In this document: piece by piece, positions 7,542-9,356 of the stretch
Position numbering within the stretch: position 1 is the stretch's first letter
Layout of the letters: the number at the start of each line of letters is the position of its first letter
NCBI GenBank assembly: GCA_011051425.1
Contig: DRLF01000224.1
Location: 1-9,356 of the forward strand
DNA: 9,356 nt
Direction of reading: 5' to 3'
Source of the DNA: Thiolapillus brandeum
GTDB lineage: Bacteria > Pseudomonadota > Gammaproteobacteria > Chromatiales > Chromatiaceae
Position numbers and translations under genes: made by a program
The notes under the pieces: generated by a model
Seen by the model: the letters and a program-made list of their open reading frames with translations, nothing else
Database searches by the model: none
Told to the model about the DNA's origin: nothing

Positions 7542-7637
7542 GGGGTAGTGTCTGATCGGAAAAACGCCGTAAATACATCCCTATAGGCTCCGCGTCGGCA
7601 TCCCTGCCTCCGAGGTTTTCCGATCAGACACCACCCC
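7542..7637. repeat. Long near-perfect inverted repeat, mobile-repeat-like
   Basis: Arms 7542-7563 and 7616-7637 pair over 22 bp with one mismatch (7547 against 7632). The inner 16 bp (GTGTCTGATCGGAAAA and its complement) are perfect. The 52-base centre (7564-7615) includes AAATACATCCCTATAGGCTC and a small GGCA-TCCC-TGCC hairpin (7597-7608). I recall similar centres in interspersed repeats of many gammaproteobacteria, but cannot check it here. The form fits a short non-coding mobile repeat (REP/MITE-like) or a transcript-ending hairpin. No clear target-site duplication flanks it (TTGGCT on the left, TTGTCA on the right). Confidence 0.8.
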
Positions 7638-7646
7638 CTTGTCAAT

Positions 7647-7661
7647 AACTTAGGAACTTAG
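7647..7661. repeat. Short tandem direct repeat
   Basis: AACTTAG occurs at 7647-7653 and again at 7655-7661, a period of 8 bases. It lies between the long inverted repeat and the rightward promoter. Two copies could be half-sites of a regulator or chance. Confidence 0.35.
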
Positions 7662-7712
7662 ATGACGTGGTCCTGCAAGAAACATCCTTGGCTGCGATCC
7701 CTTGCCAGGTAT

Positions 7713-7721
7713 TGCTATAAT
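7713..7721 (+). promoter_or_regulatory. Extended -10 promoter for the SWIM/SNF2 transcription unit
   Basis: TGCTATAAT (7713-7721) combines a perfect TATAAT -10 hexamer with the TGn extension. No good -35 box exists at the right spacing (7693-7698 reads TGCGAT; TTGGCT at 7688 is 22 bases away, and TTGCCA at 7702 only 8), as is common for extended -10 promoters. Transcription would start near 7728, leaving a leader of about 65 bases before the first ATG. Confidence 0.65.
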
Positions 7722-7726
7722 GTCGG

Positions 7727-7742
7727 GTTAATGATGATTAAC
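7727..7742. promoter_or_regulatory. Palindrome over the predicted transcription start (possible operator)
   Basis: GTTAAT (7727-7732) and ATTAAC (7737-7742) are exact reverse complements separated by GATG. The site begins 6 bases after the -10 box and covers the predicted start point. A dimeric repressor bound there would block the promoter. It could equally be a short hairpin at the very 5' end of the RNA. No regulator gene is seen in the window. Confidence 0.4.
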
Positions 7743-7777
7743 AGTTTTCGCGAGAAACGCCATACATCCTTGTAACG

Positions 7778-7804
7778 AGGAAGAACACGCCAATGCCGCC
7801 GTGA
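7778..7804 (+). promoter_or_regulatory. Ribosome-binding site and three-codon mini-frame ahead of the small gene
   Basis: AGGAAG (7778-7783) is well placed for the ATG at 7793, but that frame reads ATG CCG CCG TGA and stops at once (Met-Pro-Pro-stop). The GTG at 7801 overlaps the TGA as GTGA and opens the small coding frame that follows. Two readings are possible. In one, the mini-frame is a leader whose terminating ribosome restarts at GTG. In the other, a single base was lost between CCG and GTG and the true protein starts Met-Pro-Pro-Val-Lys. The ribosome site is too far (about 19 bases) to serve GTG directly. Confidence 0.5.
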
Positions 7805-7953
7805 AGGTGCATTACCGCGGCAGCAGGTTCTATATCGATGATTCGGATCTGGAGTCCAAGTCCACCTTCAGCTTGCCGGGGCAACTGTTCGCCCTGCAGT
7901 CCGGCGAGCTCAAGAGTTCTGCCCCGGTGCTGACCCTGCCCGTGGGCAACTGA
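7801..7953 (+). CDS. Small protein of unknown function, possibly frameshifted at its start
   Basis: Fifty codons beginning VKVHYRGSRFYIDDSDLESK and ending APVLTLPVGN. I recognise no family. The codons end in G or C almost throughout (AAG, CTG, GGC, TTC, GAG), like the neighbouring genes, which supports real coding. Residues 6-20 are polar and acidic; the rest suggests short beta strands (TFSLPGQLFALQSG, APVLTLPVG). There is no signal peptide, membrane helix or zinc-binding cysteine. No ATG exists in this frame, because the in-phase frame upstream has only GTG at 7801 after a stop at 7735. The stop is 14 bases before the TTG of the SWIM/SNF2 gene, so the two are probably translated from one mRNA. 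With the nearby out-of-frame ATG included, the original product may have been 53 residues long. Confidence 0.6.
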   Translation: MKVHYRGSRFYIDDSDLESKSTFSLPGQLFALQSGELKSSAPVLTLPVGN

Positions 7954-7954
7954 C

Positions 7955-7959
7955 AGGAA
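7955..7959 (+). promoter_or_regulatory. Ribosome-binding site supporting the TTG start of the SWIM/SNF2 gene
   Basis: AGGAA at 7955-7959 sits 8 bases before TTG at 7968. It is the only good start context in this frame, which is open from 7842 (after a stop at 7839) but has no ATG or GTG before the conserved N-terminus. It therefore decides the unusual TTG start. Confidence 0.6.
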
Positions 7960-7967
7960 CAGCCCAT

Positions 7968-9356
7968 TTGAAAACGCCAAGCCGCACCGACATCCGCCAT
8001 GAATGCGGCGACACTTACTACAACCGTGGCGCATCTTACCAACGCCATGGCGCCGTGCTGGAATTGCAGATCAAGCGGGAAGCCGCCAACGAAGTCTTTT
8101 TCGAGGCCAGCACCCGGGGCTCCAGCACTCAGCCTTACCAGCAGGAAGTGCATCTCCAATACCATGGCAAACACTGCAGGGTGGAAGGCTTTTGCAGCTG
8201 CCCCGTGTACTACAACTGCAAGCACGTGGTTGCCGCCTGCCTGGAATTCATCGAGAAAAAGCGCCAGCAACCCGTGGCGGGTGAAGGCCTGTCACAATGG
8301 TTGCGGAACCTGGAAAACAGCGCACCCAAATCAAACCCGAATGCCCATGAGGAAATGGGTGAATTTCTGGCCTTTGTCCTGGTTCCAGGCACTCAACCTC
8401 TGGAATATGACGTGGAATTCAAGGTGGTGCGCCGTCTCAAGAACGGCCTGTTGGGCAAATCCCGGACACCCCAAACCCATACTCTGATCCACGCCTACAA
8501 CAAACCCCGCTATATAAAAGCCGGCGACGAAGAAATCATCGAACTGATCCGTATCAGCCAGGGCAACGCCTGGAATCATTTCCCCCTGCGCGGCCCGGCA
8601 GGTGCCCTGGCGCTGGAAAAAATGGTTCGTGCCGGCCGCTGTTTTCTGCTCGAACTCGATGATGAATGTCATGCGCAATGGGACGACCACAAGCGCCAGA
8701 TGCAGCTGAAATGGCAACCTCATCCTTCCGGGGCGCTGGAACTGAAGGTGGGCGTGGAAGATGGCGGCCGGATCGCTCTGATGGATCCTGTCAGCTTCAT
8801 CGACACCGACAGCAATACGGTCGGACGCCTGGAAACCGGCAACTTCAACCTGGCACAGATCCGGCAGCTGATGAGAGCACCCCTACTGGGAGAAACAGAA
8901 GCACGCCAACTCAGCCGTGAGCTGCTGCTCGAACATCCCGGCCTGGCCCTACCGCCGCCGGTTGAACTGCCCGTCACCCGTGTCGAAAATGCAATCCCGA
9001 CGCCACAACTGATCTTGCATAAAGGAGATACGCCTTACGGCATCACCCAGTTGGCGGAACTGCGTTTCGACTACGACGGGCACGGCATCCTGCCTATCCC
9101 TGTGGCGGAAACCAGCGTCAGTGACAATGAGCAACAGCTGATTCAGATACATCGGGACCTGGAAGCCGAAAGCAAAGCTGCGGACACGCTGGAGTCACTG
9201 GGCTTCCGGTTTCTGATTTTGGACGACAACCGCCTGGCAGCCTTCGTGGCAGCCGATTCTCTGGTGGAAGCCGCGGGACTATGGAAAACCTTTCTGGATG
9301 AGGCCCTGCCTGAACTGGAGGAACAGGGCTGGCAGATTCTCGTGGACGAATCCTTC
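7968..9356 (+). CDS. SWIM zinc-finger protein, SNF2-type helicase N-terminal part (3' end missing)
   Basis: An uninterrupted frame of 463 codons runs to the right edge. The start (TTG, read as Met) gives KTPSRTDIRHECGDTYYNRG, an N-terminus typical of bacterial SWIM/SNF2 proteins. The SWIM zinc finger CxCx5CxH is at residues 76-86 (CSCPVYYNCKH), after the conserved GFCSC turn. Residues about 110-463 lack motifs I can name, but their length and acidic, beta-rich character match the SNF2-associated region that precedes the ATPase domain in such proteins (usually over 1000 residues). The helicase motifs would lie beyond the window, so the SNF2 assignment is inferred from architecture. The family is thought to remodel protein-nucleic-acid complexes, as RapA does with RNA polymerase. 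The gene follows the small unknown frame by 14 bases. Shorter frames inside it in other phases (for example 7999-8487) are spurious. Confidence 0.8.
   Translation, partial: MKTPSRTDIRHECGDTYYNRGASYQRHGAVLELQIKREAANEVFFEASTRGSSTQPYQQEVHLQYHGKHCRVEGFCSCPVYYNCKHVVAACLEFIEKKRQQPVAGEGLSQWLRNLENSAPKSNPNAHEEMGEFLAFVLVPGTQPLEYDVEFKVVRRLKNGLLGKSRTPQTHTLIHAYNKPRYIKAGDEEIIELIRISQGNAWNHFPLRGPAGALALEKMVRAGRCFLLELDDECHAQWDDHKRQMQLKWQPHPSGALELKVGVEDGGRIALMDPVSFIDTDSNTVGRLETGNFNLAQIRQLMRAPLLGETEARQLSRELLLEHPGLALPPPVELPVTRVENAIPTPQLILHKGDTPYGITQLAELRFDYDGHGILPIPVAETSVSDNEQQLIQIHRDLEAESKAADTLESLGFRFLILDDNRLAAFVAADSLVEAAGLWKTFLDEALPELEEQGWQILVDESF

Larger units (their letters stand above)
7434..7792. other. Divergent intergenic region
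   Basis: This 359-base gap lies between the zinc-peptidase gene (leftward) and the small plus-strand frame (rightward). It contains a possible leftward promoter near 7468-7497, a long inverted repeat at 7542-7637, a short direct repeat at 7647-7661 and a rightward extended -10 promoter at 7713-7721 with a palindrome beside it. A 62-codon minus-strand frame (7457-7645) runs through the inverted repeat; I attribute it to the repeat and not to a gene. Confidence 0.8.

Noticed and set aside
6684..7586. A 300-codon plus-strand frame
   Set aside because: It is the complement of the zinc-peptidase gene, which has HEVGH and a full family match.
7457..7645. A 62-codon minus-strand frame through the inverted repeat
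   Set aside because: It is created by the repeat sequence. Similar short proteins are, as I recall, predicted from such repeats in other genomes, and no ribosome site supports it.
7702..7721. TTGCCA at 7702-7707 as the -35 box of the rightward promoter
   Set aside because: Only 8 bases separate it from TATAAT, far too short; the TGn extension explains the promoter better.
7999..8487. Plus-strand frames of 162 and 93 codons
   Set aside because: Both overlap the SWIM/SNF2 gene in other phases; the SWIM frame has the zinc motif and stays open to the window edge.
7434..9356. A defence island or prophage
   Set aside because: Apart from the SWIM/SNF2 gene there are no integrase, nuclease, methylase or phage genes in view, and codon use does not change, so I have no support for a defence system.

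Overview
This is a GC-rich stretch of a bacterial chromosome with codon third positions mostly G or C. The HemF sequence, the YjgR-type and YpfJ-type proteins, and the interspersed hairpin repeats point to a gammaproteobacterium. I cannot name the genus. Nearly all of the window is coding. There is no tRNA, rRNA, CRISPR array or complete insertion sequence.

Layout. Bases 1-599 (+) are the 3' two thirds of hemF, the oxygen-dependent coproporphyrinogen III oxidase of haem synthesis. A 92-base gap carries two adjacent perfect hairpins and separates hemF from a convergent minus-strand block (692-7433). Reading in its own direction (right to left), that block starts with four genes chained by 4-base ATGA overlaps. 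They are a YpfJ-type membrane-anchored zinc peptidase, a YjgR/DUF853 HerA-like ATPase, prolyl aminopeptidase (pip) and D-aminoacyl-tRNA deacylase (dtd). After a 155-base spacer with a possible promoter comes a second group: a secreted chalcone-isomerase-like protein, a coiled-coil protein with a C-terminal membrane segment, a ketohexokinase-like PfkB kinase, a small Rieske [2Fe-2S] protein and an AAG/MPG-type 3-methyladenine DNA glycosylase. The last three are again joined by ATGA overlaps.

Bases 7434-7792 are a divergent intergenic region. It holds a possible promoter for the zinc-peptidase operon, a long near-perfect inverted repeat (22-bp arms, 52-base centre), and a strong extended -10 element facing right. 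A 6-4-6 palindrome lies over that promoter's predicted start point.

From 7793 to the right edge the plus strand carries a short reading frame of about 50 codons with an odd start, followed by the first 463 codons of a SWIM zinc-finger protein of the SNF2-helicase type. The SWIM/SNF2 frame starts at TTG and runs off the window, so its ATPase domain is not visible.

Most genes are housekeeping: haem synthesis, peptide turnover, tRNA proofreading and DNA repair. The least explained parts are the start of the small plus-strand gene (an ATG-Pro-Pro-stop mini-frame overlapping GTG as GTGA, or a one-base frameshift), the palindromic repeat beside it, and the coupling of a ketohexokinase-like kinase to a Rieske protein and a DNA glycosylase.
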